Assembly: GCA_030540085.1 (NCBI GenBank)
Contig: JAUNWY010000002.1
Coordinates: 245,072 to 309,071, forward strand
Direction of reading: 5' to 3'
Source of the DNA: Eggerthella sp.
GTDB lineage: Bacteria > Actinomycetota > Coriobacteriia > Coriobacteriales > Eggerthellaceae
Length of the DNA stretch: 64,000 bases
Position numbers and translations under genes: made by a program. Below the pieces are notes generated by a model. The model made no database searches and had not been told where the DNA came from. It saw only the letters and a list, made by a program, of their open reading frames with translations. Shown piece by piece: positions 27,268 through 37,500 of this stretch (positions within the stretch are counted from its first letter, which is position 1; each line of letters starts with the position of its first letter).

Positions 27268-28671
27268 ATGAGCCTGGCAGATCGCTGGATCACGTTTTTC
27301 AATAAGCCCATCCCCAACGTTATCCTTCGTCTGGTGGTGTTGTTCGGAGGGTTTCTTTCCATGGCCATGTCTATTGCGCTGATGCGAACAACCGGCCTGG
27401 GAAACTCCCCTATCTCATGTATTCCCGCAACGCTTTCCTACCTCATACCGCTTACGCTTGGCACTATTACCTTCATCATGAACACCTGCTTTTTGGTAGT
27501 TCAGGCAATTTTGCTACGCCGTGATTTCAATCCCGTGCAGCTCCTGCAAATCCCCTTCACGTTCGTGTTTGCCCTGATGATCGACCAGCTTTTACCTTTC
27601 TGCGAATCACTGCCCATGCAGTACTACCCCGAGCAACTGGGATGGAACATCCTGGGTTGCTTCCTGCTTGCCATGGGAGTGTTCTTGCAGGTCAAGGCAA
27701 GCTTCATCACCCTTCCCGGAGAAGGCATCGTTCTTGCCATCGCCAAAGCGGCGAATAAGCCCTTCCCTAAATGCAAGATCGCATTCGACAGCTCCATGGT
27801 TGTGGTTTCCGTTGCCATATCCTTCATAGGGCTGGGGTATCTCCAGGGCGTTCGCGAAGGCACCATCATCACCGCCCTTGCCGCGGGATCCATTGTTGCC
27901 CTTATCGGCAAACTATTCCCCCACTTCGACCGTTTCTGCCCCGTCGAAGGCCACATCAGCTTCATTATCAATGTGCCTATGAGCAACGACGAGCAGCCAA
28001 ACGCCCCAGAAAACGAGGGGCAACCTCCTCTGGTTGTCGCCATCGAGCGCCAATACGGCTCAGGCGGACGCGAAATCGGCGCCTTGGTAGGCAAGGAGCT
28101 CGGCATACCCTCATTCGACCACACGCTTATCGACCTCACCGCGCAGGAATCCGGCTTTCCCCCCGCATACGTCAAACAGCACGAGCAAGAGGTACGCCGC
28201 GGCCTGCTGTACAACCTTTATATGCAGAACTACCGCAGCGTTGGCGCTGAGCCAGAGCAGATGGACGACATGTGGCTTGCACAAGCACGTGCCATCACCA
28301 AGCTGGCAGACGAAGGATCCTGCGTTATCGTAGGGCGGTGTGCTGGCGCCATCCTGCGAGGCCGAAAGAACGTGCTTACCGTGTTCGTTCATGCTCCGTT
28401 GGAAGTGTGCGTCAAACACGTCATGGAGCGCGATAACCTTAACGCAAAAGAGGCAGAAGAGCGCATCAAGACCATTGACCACGAGCGCGCCGAACATAGC
28501 CTCCGCTTTGCAAACGCAACATGGGGCGCCGCGGAGACCCATCATCTTGTATTGGATTCGTCGATCCAGAGTCCGAAGGATACGGCAAAGCTCATTGCCA
28601 ACCTTGCAGAGAAAGCCTTCCCTGAAGCGCCCCTTTCGCCCTGCCCCGAAAAGCCCAGGAAGAAAAGCTAG
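27268..28671 (+). CDS. YczE-like membrane domain fused to cytidylate-kinase-like domain (copy 1)
   Basis: This 467-residue protein has two parts. Residues 15-230 hold about six membrane segments with YczE/YyaS/YitT-family features (TTGLGNSPISCIPATLSY, RRDFNPVQLLQIPF). Residues 254-467 are a cytidylate-kinase-like P-loop domain with SGGREIG in the loop at 264-271, FDHTLIDL, and VIVGRCAGAIL for the next conserved segment. The kinase half lies on one face of the membrane, presumably cytosolic. Substrate and function are unknown. A close paralogue follows immediately downstream. A GAAAGGG-type site precedes the ATG. Confidence 0.85.
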   Translation: MSLADRWITFFNKPIPNVILRLVVLFGGFLSMAMSIALMRTTGLGNSPISCIPATLSYLIPLTLGTITFIMNTCFLVVQAILLRRDFNPVQLLQIPFTFVFALMIDQLLPFCESLPMQYYPEQLGWNILGCFLLAMGVFLQVKASFITLPGEGIVLAIAKAANKPFPKCKIAFDSSMVVVSVAISFIGLGYLQGVREGTIITALAAGSIVALIGKLFPHFDRFCPVEGHISFIINVPMSNDEQPNAPENEGQPPLVVAIERQYGSGGREIGALVGKELGIPSFDHTLIDLTAQESGFPPAYVKQHEQEVRRGLLYNLYMQNYRSVGAEPEQMDDMWLAQARAITKLADEGSCVIVGRCAGAILRGRKNVLTVFVHAPLEVCVKHVMERDNLNAKEAEERIKTIDHERAEHSLRFANATWGAAETHHLVLDSSIQSPKDTAKLIANLAEKAFPEAPLSPCPEKPRKKS

Positions 28672-28761
28672 CGAAACAGGCCTTCCCGCGCGAGCGGCGA
28701 GGTGCGCACTGCTGCTCGTATGGTGCGACGAATGCGCACCTCTCCGCACACTGACGGCGAA

Positions 28762-28795
28762 GCGGGAAAATGGTACCTGTCCCTCTTTTCCCAAC
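28762..28795. repeat. REP-like palindrome between the two fusion genes
   Basis: GGGAAAATGGTACC and TGTCCCTCTTTTCCC form an imperfect palindrome with the same GGTACCTGTCCC-type core as the repeats at 26544-26676 and 30392-30428. Confidence 0.65.
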
Positions 28796-28896
28796 ACATT
28801 TCCTCTATGTTCGAGAGCTAACATAAGGTTGTAATCCATTTATTGCATATGTTGCAGCGCCCACTTCTGTGGGCTTTTCTGCGTGAAAGGAGACCC

Positions 28897-30303
28897 GTGA
28901 GATTCACCCAGACCTGGCACTCTTTTTTCGATAGGCCCACTCCCAATGTCGTGCTCCGACTTATCGTTATGCTTGCAGGCGTCGCCATCGCTTCGGCGTC
29001 AGTGGCGCTCACACGCGCAACGGGGCTCGGCACGTCTCCCGTATCGTGCTTCCCCGCCACGCTTTCGTATCTCACGCCTCTCACCATCGGCACGTGGACC
29101 TTCATCATGAACGTCGTCTTTGTGCTGATCCAGGTCGTCCTGCTGCGCCGCGATTTCAACCCCGTGCAGCTGTTGCAGATTCCCTACGTTTTCGTGTTCT
29201 CGGCGCTCATCGATGCGTTCGTGCCTCTCTGCGAGCTTATTCCCATGGGAAACTACGCGCTGCAGATCACCTGGAGCGTCATTGGCTGCTTCATGACGGC
29301 ATTCGGTGTATTCCTGCAGGTAAAAGCAAGCTTCCTTACCCTTCCTGGAGAAGGCATCAGCCTGGCAATATCACGCGTTACCAAAATCGCATTCCCTAAG
29401 GTCAAGGTTGCCTTCGACTGCACCAATGTAGTGGTGGCTGCCGCAGTTTCACTAGCATGCTCTGGCGCTTTGTACGGCGTGCGCGAAGGCACCATCCTGG
29501 CGGCGTTGGCGGTGGGCAGCATCGTGGCGCTGTTCAACAAGCTGCTGCCCCGGTTTGAGCGTTTTTGCCCCACCCGCGGGCACATCACCCTCACCGCAGC
29601 CACCATGGCTGTCCCCGATGAAAAAGCAGCCCCCGTTTCCGAAGAAGGCAGCAACACGCCACTCGTCATTACTATTTCGCGTCAGTTTGGCTCAGGTGGA
29701 CGCGAAATCGGACAAGCGCTCGGAAAAAAGCTCAACATTCCCGTGTTCGACGAAACGCTTATCGAGCTCACCGCGCAGGAGGCAGGACTCACTTCTGCCT
29801 ACGTCCGCAAGCATGAGCAGGCGGTACGCAAAGGGGTGCTGTACAACCTCTACATGCAGAATTACCAAAGTATCGGCGTAGAACCAAACCAGCTCGATGA
29901 CCTATGGCTGGCTCAAGCCCACACGATCACGAAGCTCGCAAATCAAGGAAGCTGCGTTATCGTTGGCCGCTGCGCAAACGCGATTTTGAAAGAACGCCCC
30001 TGCACCTTCAACGTATTCATTCACGCACCTCTCGTACCCCGCATCGGCCGCGTCATGAAACGCGAAAACATCGACCATATGGATGCCGCCGCCGCAATCG
30101 AACGCATCGATGCTGAACGAGCAGAACACTGCGAGCGCTTCACTGGCACCATTTGGGGCAAGGCGGATGTCTACCACCTCTCGCTCGATTCCTCGCTCGA
30201 ACCAAGCGAAGAGAATGCCAAGATCATCGCCAGCCTGGCTCGCACCGCTTTCCCCGAAGCACCGCTTTCTCCCTGCCCCAAAAAACCAAAGGGGAAGAAC
30301 TAG
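28897..30303 (+). CDS. YczE-like membrane domain fused to cytidylate-kinase-like domain (copy 2)
   Basis: This 468-residue paralogue of the preceding gene has the same layout. The membrane part carries ATGLGTSPVSCFPATLSY and RRDFNPVQLLQIPY. The kinase-like half has SRQFGSGGREIG (261-272) and VIVGRCANAIL. The GTG at 28897, with AAAGGAG five bases upstream, gives a length almost equal to copy 1 and is preferred over ATGs at 28843 and 28849. The similarity, including the 3' flanks, points to tandem duplication. Function is unknown. Confidence 0.85.
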   Translation: MRFTQTWHSFFDRPTPNVVLRLIVMLAGVAIASASVALTRATGLGTSPVSCFPATLSYLTPLTIGTWTFIMNVVFVLIQVVLLRRDFNPVQLLQIPYVFVFSALIDAFVPLCELIPMGNYALQITWSVIGCFMTAFGVFLQVKASFLTLPGEGISLAISRVTKIAFPKVKVAFDCTNVVVAAAVSLACSGALYGVREGTILAALAVGSIVALFNKLLPRFERFCPTRGHITLTAATMAVPDEKAAPVSEEGSNTPLVITISRQFGSGGREIGQALGKKLNIPVFDETLIELTAQEAGLTSAYVRKHEQAVRKGVLYNLYMQNYQSIGVEPNQLDDLWLAQAHTITKLANQGSCVIVGRCANAILKERPCTFNVFIHAPLVPRIGRVMKRENIDHMDAAAAIERIDAERAEHCERFTGTIWGKADVYHLSLDSSLEPSEENAKIIASLARTAFPEAPLSPCPKKPKGKN

Positions 30304-30391
30304 CGAAACGCACCCCCCCGCGAACGGTGACACGGCGCGCTGCCGCTCGCGTGGCGGGACGAATGTGCACCTCCACCGCGCACTGACGGCG

Positions 30392-30428
30392 AAGTGGGAA
30401 TATGGGACCCGTCCCCATATTCCCACTT
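30392..30428. repeat. REP-like palindrome after copy 2
   Basis: AAGTGGGAATATGGGAC is followed by its near-perfect complement, with only two unpaired C. This is the same repeat family as at 26544-26676; it may also act as a terminator. Confidence 0.7.
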
Positions 30429-30567
30429 CACTTCTTCCGCACGCACGGACGATGCTCACGCCGAATCCAAAGAAACCGCAGCACAAATAGGAGCGCCGCT
30501 TTGACTCGTTTATCGGTGTCTCTTCGTTTATCATTTAGACCATACGACTTGAAAGGAAATGAGCTTG

Positions 30568-32064
30568 ATGACAGACCAGTCTAAGCCTGTTCGTGTCCGT
30601 TTCGCCCCCTCGCCCACCGGCGAGCTGCACATCGGCGGAGCACGCACCGCTATCTATAACTGGGCGTTCGCCCGCGCCATGGGCGGCACCTTCATTCTTC
30701 GCATCGAAGACACCGACCCCGAGCGCTCCACCGAGGAAAACAAGCAGGTTATCCTGCGTTCGATGAAGTGGCTCGGCTTGGATTGGGACGAAGGCCCCGA
30801 AGTTGGTGGCGAGTTCGGCCCCTACTTGCAAACCGAGCGTTTCGACACCTACAAGGCCGCTCTTGAAAAACTGAAGGAAAAGGGCGCCGTATATCCCTGC
30901 TTCTGTACCCAGGAAGAAATCGCCGCAAAACGCGCTGAAGCCGAAAAGACCGAAGGCGGCTACTCCGGCTACGACCGCACCTGTCGCGGCATTGACCCCG
31001 AAGAAGCACAACGTCGCATCGATGCAGGCGAACCCCACGTATGGCGCCTCAAGGTTCCCGAGAACCACGGCCCCATCGAATTCGACGATGCCGTATACGG
31101 CCATATGTCTTTCCCTGCCGACGTCATGGACGACATGATCCTGGTTCGCACCGATGGCACACCCACCTACAACTTCGCAGTAGTGTGCGACGACGCAAAC
31201 ATGCAGATCAGCCACGTTGTCCGCGGCGACGACCATCTTTCCAACACCCCACGTCAGATTCTTATCTACGAAGCTTTGGGCTACGACATTCCCGTATTCG
31301 CTCATCTTTCCATGATCTTGGGCGCCGATGGACGCAAGCTCTCCAAGCGCCGTAACGCCACTTCAGTTGAGCAGTACAAGGAAATGGGCTACCTGCCCGA
31401 CGCCCTGGTGAATTTCCTCGCGCTTCTGGGTTGGTCCCTCGACGGAGAAACCACCATCATCCCGCGTGACGTACTGTGCCGCGAGTTCAGCCTCGATCGC
31501 ATCACGCGCAAGGATGCCATCCTCGACGAAACCAAGCTCGACTGGATGAACGGTGAATACATCAAGGGCATGGGCGCTGCGGCATGGGTTGACGCCACCG
31601 CTCCCTTCCTGATTGCCGCTGGCCTTACCACCGAAGAAGAGGTTGCCGCCAAGCATGATTGGTTCGAGAAGCTCTATCCTCTTGTTGCCGAGCGCATGAA
31701 GCGCTTCACCGAGGCCCCGGAAAAACTGGCATTTATCTTCGACGGCCCCAAGGTTACGCTCGACGAAAAGTCGGTTAAGAAGAATCTGCTGAAAGAAGGC
31801 TGCCGCGCCGACGAGGTTCTTGCGGAAGTGCGCGCCATCCTGGCTGACGAATCCATCGAGTGGGCATGTGACCCACTGCAGGATGCCTGCCGTGAGCTCA
31901 CCGAAAAGCTCGACCTGAAGGCAAAGCTGGTATTCCAGCCCATTCGCGTTGCAGTCACCGGCTCCCAGGTTTCCCCGCCGCTCTTCGAGTCCATCGAGCT
32001 GATGGATCGCGCCGATGTGGTTGCCCGCCTCGACTACACCATCAACGAGGTATTTGGTGCCTAA
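30568..32064 (+). CDS. gltX: Glutamate--tRNA ligase
   Basis: This 498-residue class I synthetase charges tRNA-Glu (and possibly tRNA-Gln). The HIGH motif is PSPTGELHIGGART (14-27), the KMSKS loop is KLSKRRNATS in the middle, and FILRIEDTDPERS follows the N-terminal motif as expected. The ATG at 30568 sits 11 bases after GAAAGGAA; the ATG at 30559 lies too close to that site to be used well. Two perfect hairpins immediately follow the stop codon. Confidence 0.97.
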   Translation: MTDQSKPVRVRFAPSPTGELHIGGARTAIYNWAFARAMGGTFILRIEDTDPERSTEENKQVILRSMKWLGLDWDEGPEVGGEFGPYLQTERFDTYKAALEKLKEKGAVYPCFCTQEEIAAKRAEAEKTEGGYSGYDRTCRGIDPEEAQRRIDAGEPHVWRLKVPENHGPIEFDDAVYGHMSFPADVMDDMILVRTDGTPTYNFAVVCDDANMQISHVVRGDDHLSNTPRQILIYEALGYDIPVFAHLSMILGADGRKLSKRRNATSVEQYKEMGYLPDALVNFLALLGWSLDGETTIIPRDVLCREFSLDRITRKDAILDETKLDWMNGEYIKGMGAAAWVDATAPFLIAAGLTTEEEVAAKHDWFEKLYPLVAERMKRFTEAPEKLAFIFDGPKVTLDEKSVKKNLLKEGCRADEVLAEVRAILADESIEWACDPLQDACRELTEKLDLKAKLVFQPIRVAVTGSQVSPPLFESIELMDRADVVARLDYTINEVFGA

Positions 32065-32086
32065 GGCCCCAGAACAAATCTTTATA

Positions 32087-32123
32087 TCCAGCGATAGCAA
32101 CAGCAAGACGGCTATCGCTGGAT
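32087..32123 (+). other. Perfect 13-bp hairpin after gltX
   Basis: ATCCAGCGATAGC and its exact complement are separated by a short spacer, 23 bases after the gltX stop. There is no T tract, so it is not a classical terminator. Confidence 0.75.
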
Positions 32124-32128
32124 TTGCG

Positions 32129-32163
32129 ATGCCCGAAAGCGAACATCCTTCGCTTTCGGGCAT
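32129..32163 (+). other. Perfect 15-bp hairpin covering the ferredoxin-gene ATG
   Basis: The stem begins exactly at an ATG (ATGCCCGAAAGCGAA), has loop CATCC and closes with the exact complement. It would hide that start codon from the ribosome if formed. Confidence 0.8.
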
Positions 32164-33325
32164 CGACCTTTCGCAGCTCTCGGAAGAGGAGCTGATTGAC
32201 GCCATAGCGTCGGCTCACGAAGAGAAGCTCGCGCTGGAATCCAATGACGGAAGCGATGCGGAAAGCCCCTCCGAAAACGAGACTGAGGCAGAAGAAGATA
32301 TCGACCCCTTCCCCCGTGAGAAAGTTGTGGCTTTGGAGTCGTGGTGCACCGCCCTGCATGGTTCAGGCTGCACGCGATGCCAGGCGGTATGCCCCACCGG
32401 TGCGCTTTCCCTCGAAAACGGCACGCCCCACATCAACACAGACCTTTGCACCCGTTGCGGTATGTGCGCAGGCATCTGCGACGCCTTCGCCTTCACCCGC
32501 ATCACGCTCGAAGATCTCTTTGCCCGCGCGGAACGCGAAGCAAAAGAAGAAGGCGCCGTGTGCTTCACCTGCAACGACCACTTGTTTGAAGGGGTTGCAC
32601 CACGCAGCAACGTTATTGCGCTTCCCTGCCTAGCCGCTGTTCCCCCCGAGTTTTGGACAGCGCTTTTGGCGGACGATATTCCCGTACAGCTGTACCTGGA
32701 CGAATCGTATTGCGAAAGCTGCGCTGCGGCAGGTCCCATGGGTCCTGCGCTTTACGCCCATGCGCTCGACCAGGCGCAAGACTGGACTGGCAAAGCCATC
32801 GAACGCGTAACCGAACTTCCCGAACGCGAGTATCTTCTTGCTGCCTGGTCAAACGTCGACGCCACCGACCGACGGGGCATGCTGGCAAAAATCGCAAAAG
32901 AAAGCTTTGATGTTGCCGACGGATCGCATCGAAAACGCATCGATGGTACCGTCGCCGATTTCCATGAGCAACAGGAACGCCTGCGCGCACAAGGCCGCAT
33001 CAGCGCTGAAACGCTCATAGGCACCCCCCTTGCCCCCGCCAAACGCCCCTCGCCCCGCTTGGCACTAATGGTGAAAGCCGCGCAAGCCATGCCCGAACGA
33101 TCTGCAAGTATAGAACGCTATACTTCCGTCACTGACGCACAACAGTGCAATGGATGCCAAGCCTGCATCGAAGCATGCCCCACAGGTGCTCGCTCCTTCA
33201 ACGAAGAAACAGGTTTGCCCCATGTCAACGCATCGCTTTGCACCGCATGCGGTTGCTGCATAGGCACCTGCCCGGTCGGAGCATGCGATTTCCTTTCAAT
33301 CACGGCAAAGGCATACTGCGAATAA
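32129..33325 (+). CDS. 4Fe-4S ferredoxin-type protein with four-cluster layout
   Basis: Read from the ATG at 32129 this is a 398-residue cytosolic Fe-S protein. A Glu/Asp-rich N-terminus is followed by a first ferredoxin domain (CTRCQAVC, CTRCGMCAGIC) and a second near the C-terminus (CNGCQACIEACPTG, CTACGCCIGTCPVGAC), giving up to four [4Fe-4S] clusters. A central region with CFTCNDH and SYCESCAAAG may bind metal. The start is uncertain: that ATG lies in a perfect hairpin and lacks a ribosome-binding site. A GTG at 32057, overlapping gltX and six bases after GAGG, would give 422 residues. It is probably an electron carrier, with unknown partner. Confidence 0.8.
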   Translation: MPESEHPSLSGIDLSQLSEEELIDAIASAHEEKLALESNDGSDAESPSENETEAEEDIDPFPREKVVALESWCTALHGSGCTRCQAVCPTGALSLENGTPHINTDLCTRCGMCAGICDAFAFTRITLEDLFARAEREAKEEGAVCFTCNDHLFEGVAPRSNVIALPCLAAVPPEFWTALLADDIPVQLYLDESYCESCAAAGPMGPALYAHALDQAQDWTGKAIERVTELPEREYLLAAWSNVDATDRRGMLAKIAKESFDVADGSHRKRIDGTVADFHEQQERLRAQGRISAETLIGTPLAPAKRPSPRLALMVKAAQAMPERSASIERYTSVTDAQQCNGCQACIEACPTGARSFNEETGLPHVNASLCTACGCCIGTCPVGACDFLSITAKAYCE

Positions 33326-33413
33326 GGCAACGCCTCCGTAACTGTTTGCGCCTTCCTGCCTAGAGCGGCATACCATTCAGCATGTGTAAACAGCACCACC
33401 AGAAAGGTTGGCC

Positions 33414-34508
33414 ATGCCCAGCGCACCCGATCCAAACTACTGGGGCAACCCACCTCAAACGCCCCGTTCCAGCAATATTCCCCAGCAGCCAGCGCACCAT
33501 GAATCGCCCGAACCGCCCATGGGGGCGCAGTCCGCTATGCCGATGCAAAACGGCGCAGCGCCTCAACAAGCACCGTTCGTCCCCACCAATGGCAACGGAG
33601 CCACACAGACAGGCGCCAACTTCCAGCAGGCTCCCCAAGGGGGCTTCATCCCTCCCGCTCCCGCTGCCCCACCGGCACCGATTCGCCCCGAAAAGAAGAA
33701 AACGGGCATCATCGTTGCGATTGCGATTATCGCCACTTTGCTCGTCGGGATGGGCGGCTGCGCAGCATGCGCTGCTGTGCTGTCGACAACGCTTGACGAC
33801 GCAGACGATGCCTGGCACGCACATAACGACTTCAGCCAGGAATACCAGAACTACAGCACGCCCATAAGCGAGCAGGAGTTCCTGAATAGGGAAACCCGAA
33901 CTGACTTCGGTCTTGTAGGCAGCACTGCCCTCGACAGCGCTGAACTCGATGCTGTTCAATCGAGCTACTTCGGCAATGCCAGCAAAGCCCCCGACGCAAA
34001 TGGCAATTATGCCGCAGGGGTCTATCGCGTAGGCACTGATATACCCGCCGGAAACTATTGGTTTACCGGCAACAAATCCAGCCTTTCCACCTTCTATATC
34101 CTTCAGCCAACTTCTGCGGGAGCTACCACCTACGACACCGTACACATCAATAGCTATTACGGCCACAATCTGATGGACTTGCGCGAAGGCGAAGTGTTCA
34201 TCCTCGACAACGAGGGCACCATGCTCCCTCTCGATCAAGTAACTGAATCGTTCACACCGCCTTACGGCAGCGGCGTATACCGCATTGGCGTCGATATCCC
34301 CGAGGGTACCTACCAACTTGTGGTGGGAGATGGTGCTGACGATTACAGCTCATGCACCGTAATGGCCGATCTGGATTTCGACGAGGATTCAAGCTACCTC
34401 TACCGGAATTATTTCATAAAGGGAGATAAACCTGACACCATCACGCTAGAAGCCGGCACCTTCGTCGAGCTTTACAACATGCAGATGAAGCCCACAGGAT
34501 TGACGTAG
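33414..34508 (+). CDS. Pro-rich membrane-anchored protein with two repeat domains
   Basis: This 364-residue protein has a Pro/Gln/Asn-rich cytosolic N-terminus (1-92), a single membrane segment (98-124) and an extracytoplasmic part. The latter holds two repeats starting VYRVGTDIPAGNYWF (203-217) and VYRIGVDIPEGTYQL (288-302). This repeat type occurs in many Gram-positive surface proteins without known function. The ATG at 33414 has an AAAGG site; the frame can be read from a TTG six bases earlier. It is monocistronic, with a strong terminator. Confidence 0.8.
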   Translation: MPSAPDPNYWGNPPQTPRSSNIPQQPAHHESPEPPMGAQSAMPMQNGAAPQQAPFVPTNGNGATQTGANFQQAPQGGFIPPAPAAPPAPIRPEKKKTGIIVAIAIIATLLVGMGGCAACAAVLSTTLDDADDAWHAHNDFSQEYQNYSTPISEQEFLNRETRTDFGLVGSTALDSAELDAVQSSYFGNASKAPDANGNYAAGVYRVGTDIPAGNYWFTGNKSSLSTFYILQPTSAGATTYDTVHINSYYGHNLMDLREGEVFILDNEGTMLPLDQVTESFTPPYGSGVYRIGVDIPEGTYQLVVGDGADDYSSCTVMADLDFDEDSSYLYRNYFIKGDKPDTITLEAGTFVELYNMQMKPTGLT

Positions 34509-34541
34509 TCTCCCCAAGGCTTTACCGCACTCTCTGAAAGC

Positions 34542-34580
34542 AAAATGGGATGAGGCACCGTAAACCTCATCCCATTTTTT
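34542..34580. terminator. Bidirectional terminator between surface-protein gene and mfd
   Basis: A perfect 14-bp stem (AAAATGGGATGAGG and its complement) with a 9-base loop ends in T-runs on both strands. It serves two convergent genes. Confidence 0.9.
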
Positions 34581-34588
34581 GTTGGCTC

Positions 34589-37500
34589 CTATCGCCTTGA
34601 TCCTCGACGCCCCACATAGTTGGTAACGCCCAAACTCTGCGCGCGCGTACTACGAGAAGTCGATCGACGCGAAGTAGAACCTGCCGTCGAAGAACCCTTG
34701 CGCGAAGAGCGCGCAGAATGGCTCGAGGCCGTCGAAGCAGAACTGCTGCGCGGAGCTTCACCGCGTCCCGATGCTGGACGTTCCCCGCTTTCCTTCCCCT
34801 CTTCCACCAATTTCTGCAGATAGGCAAGCACGTTTGTCAGCATGCCCGCATCGCCCGCCTCCTCTTCTTTGCCATAGCCGGGGACCACGACACGCAAAGG
34901 AACTGCCATCTTTTTCTTATCAGCCAAGTAGCGACCTGCCTTGCGGCGCAAGCTCGAAGCCTGCGATTTCGTCAGCGTGAACGGCTCCACGGTAAGCTTA
35001 CCCGCCGAAACGGAAATAAGCTTGATGCCATGCTCATTGGCAAACGCCTTAAGACGTGCTTTCTCGAACTGGTTGATGGAAGCCTGAGGCATCTCAGGAT
35101 GCTTTGCCAGCAATTCTTCGTAGATATCATTTACCGCATCGATGGTATCGGCACTGGCGATCTTTCGGTAATACAGCACGCGCTCGTCAGCATCGGGCAG
35201 GTATTCCTCGGGGAAATACGTGTGGTCGGGCACGTTCACCACAATATCCGACAGGGCGGGCGGCAAGAACTCCTTAGCCGACGAATTGCCCTCACGCGCA
35301 TTGTTCACCGCCGTGGACAGCATCTGGGCAAACAGATCGAAGCCTACCGCCGACATATTGCCGCTCTGCTCGGCGCCCAACAGGCTACCAGCCCCGCGGA
35401 TTTCCAGGTCGCGCATAGCCACGCGCATACCGCTTCCCAGATCGGTATGTTCACCGAGTGCAGTAAGACGTGCCACCGCTTCTTCAGTGAGAGGGATATT
35501 GTCAGGGAACAAGAAATACGCATACGCTTGGGTGGAAGAACGCCCAACACGGCCTTTCAACTGGTACATCTGAGCTAGCCCCAAACGTTGAGAGTCTTCG
35601 ATAATGAGCGTGTTGGTATGAGGATTGTCGATGCCCGATTCGATGATGGTGGTTGCCACCAATACATCAAGCTCGCCAGCCGCGAAGTTCTCCATAACGT
35701 CTTCCAGCTGTTCTTTGGTCATCTTGCCATGAGCAACGCCAACACGCGCCTCACCCGCAGCAGCTTGCACGCGCTTCACCGCTTCGTCGATAGAGCGAAC
35801 ACGATTGCTTACATAGTAGATTTGCCCGCCGCGGGCCATCTCTCGGCGTATAGCATCGCTCACCACGTCGGGATCCCACTCGCCAACATGCACTTCCACG
35901 GGACGCCTGTCATCGGGCGGGGTCAGGATCAAGCTCATATCGCGCACGCCCGAAAGACCCATCTGCATAGTACGCGGAATAGGAGTCGCGGAAAGCGTGA
36001 GGACGTCGATCGATTCGCGCATGTTCTTCAGCTGCTCTTTATGGGCAACACCAAAGCGCTGTTCCTCGTCAATAATGACGAGACCCAGATCGTGAGGATT
36101 GACATCACGCGAAAGGAGGCGATGCGTCCCAACCAGCACCGAAACCGTTCCCTCTGAAAAATCAGCCAGAGCCTGCTTCTGCTGAGCTGGGGTACGGAAG
36201 CGCGAAAGCACTTCGACTTTTACGCCAAAAGGCTCGAATCGATCCTTGAACGTAGAGTAGTGCTGCTGGGCCAAAATGGTGGTCGGGCACAGCACCATAA
36301 CCTGCTTGTTGTCCTGCGTTGCTTTGAAGGCAGCGCGCAACGCCACCTCGGTTTTGCCGAAACCAACGTCGCCACAGACCAGGCGGTCCATGGGGCGTGG
36401 AGATTGCATATCAGCCTTGATATCGGCAATAGCGGCCAGCTGATCAGGCGTTTCTTGATAGGGGAAGCTTTCCTCCATCTCATGCTGCCAAGGAGTATCT
36501 TCCTTGTAACGATACCCTTGGGTCGATGCGCGGCGCGTATACACATCAACCAGGTCGAACGCCAGCTGCTTGGTTGCCTTGCGCGCCTTGGCCATGGCGC
36601 GACTCCAGTCAGACGTGTTCAGGCGCGTCAAACGAGGCGACGATCCTTCCGGCCCTACATAGCGGGTAACACGATCCAGCTGTTCTACCGGAACATACAG
36701 TTTATCGCCCTCGGCGTATTCCAAAAGCAGATAGTCTCGCTCAGACCCACCCACATCTTGGCGCACGATATCACGAAAGAAAGCAACACCATGAGCCGCA
36801 TGCACTACGTAGTCGCCTGGCTTGAAAGGGAACGTGATCTCCGTCACATCGATACGGCTCCGTTTGCGCGTTGCCATGGCACCTTGCGTGTCCGAAAGGG
36901 AGACAAGCGCCATCTTTGCCGCAGGAAAGATCATGCCAAGAGGAATATCCACATCGACGATGTTGACCTGACCCCGCTTGAGCTTAGGCGATGCATCCCC
37001 CACCACATCAAGAACCTCATTGATAGGAATTCCCAGATCAACCAAGGAAAGCTTCATTTCTTGACGAGCGCGGAAATGAGGCACGGAAAAGACCACCGTA
37101 AAGCCCATTTCAGCCAAAGAGCGCAATCGACCAAAGAGTTTCTCCGGATCACCAGCCACATCGACGCGCTTCACTACCAGCTCGCTATCGAGCTGCACGC
37201 CCACGCGCATGATAGAAACATAGGTTGCACGCGGGTTTGCGCCGAAATCAAGTTCGTTGGGACCCATGTACAGATCCGATACGGGGATCGAAGTGCCTAC
37301 GCAGCGTTTTGAAAGCTCGTCATAAGCATGCAAAGCATCATCGACCAGCGAACGCGGCTCAATAAGCACCGTAAGGGCATCTGCAGGCAGATAATCACCC
37401 ACAGCCGCTGTTTTTTCCAGCAGGTATGCCGCCATCAGATCGGGCAGCTCACGAGAGTCGTCTTCAAGACGCTCCAACAATTCACGCTGTGCGGCGTTTG

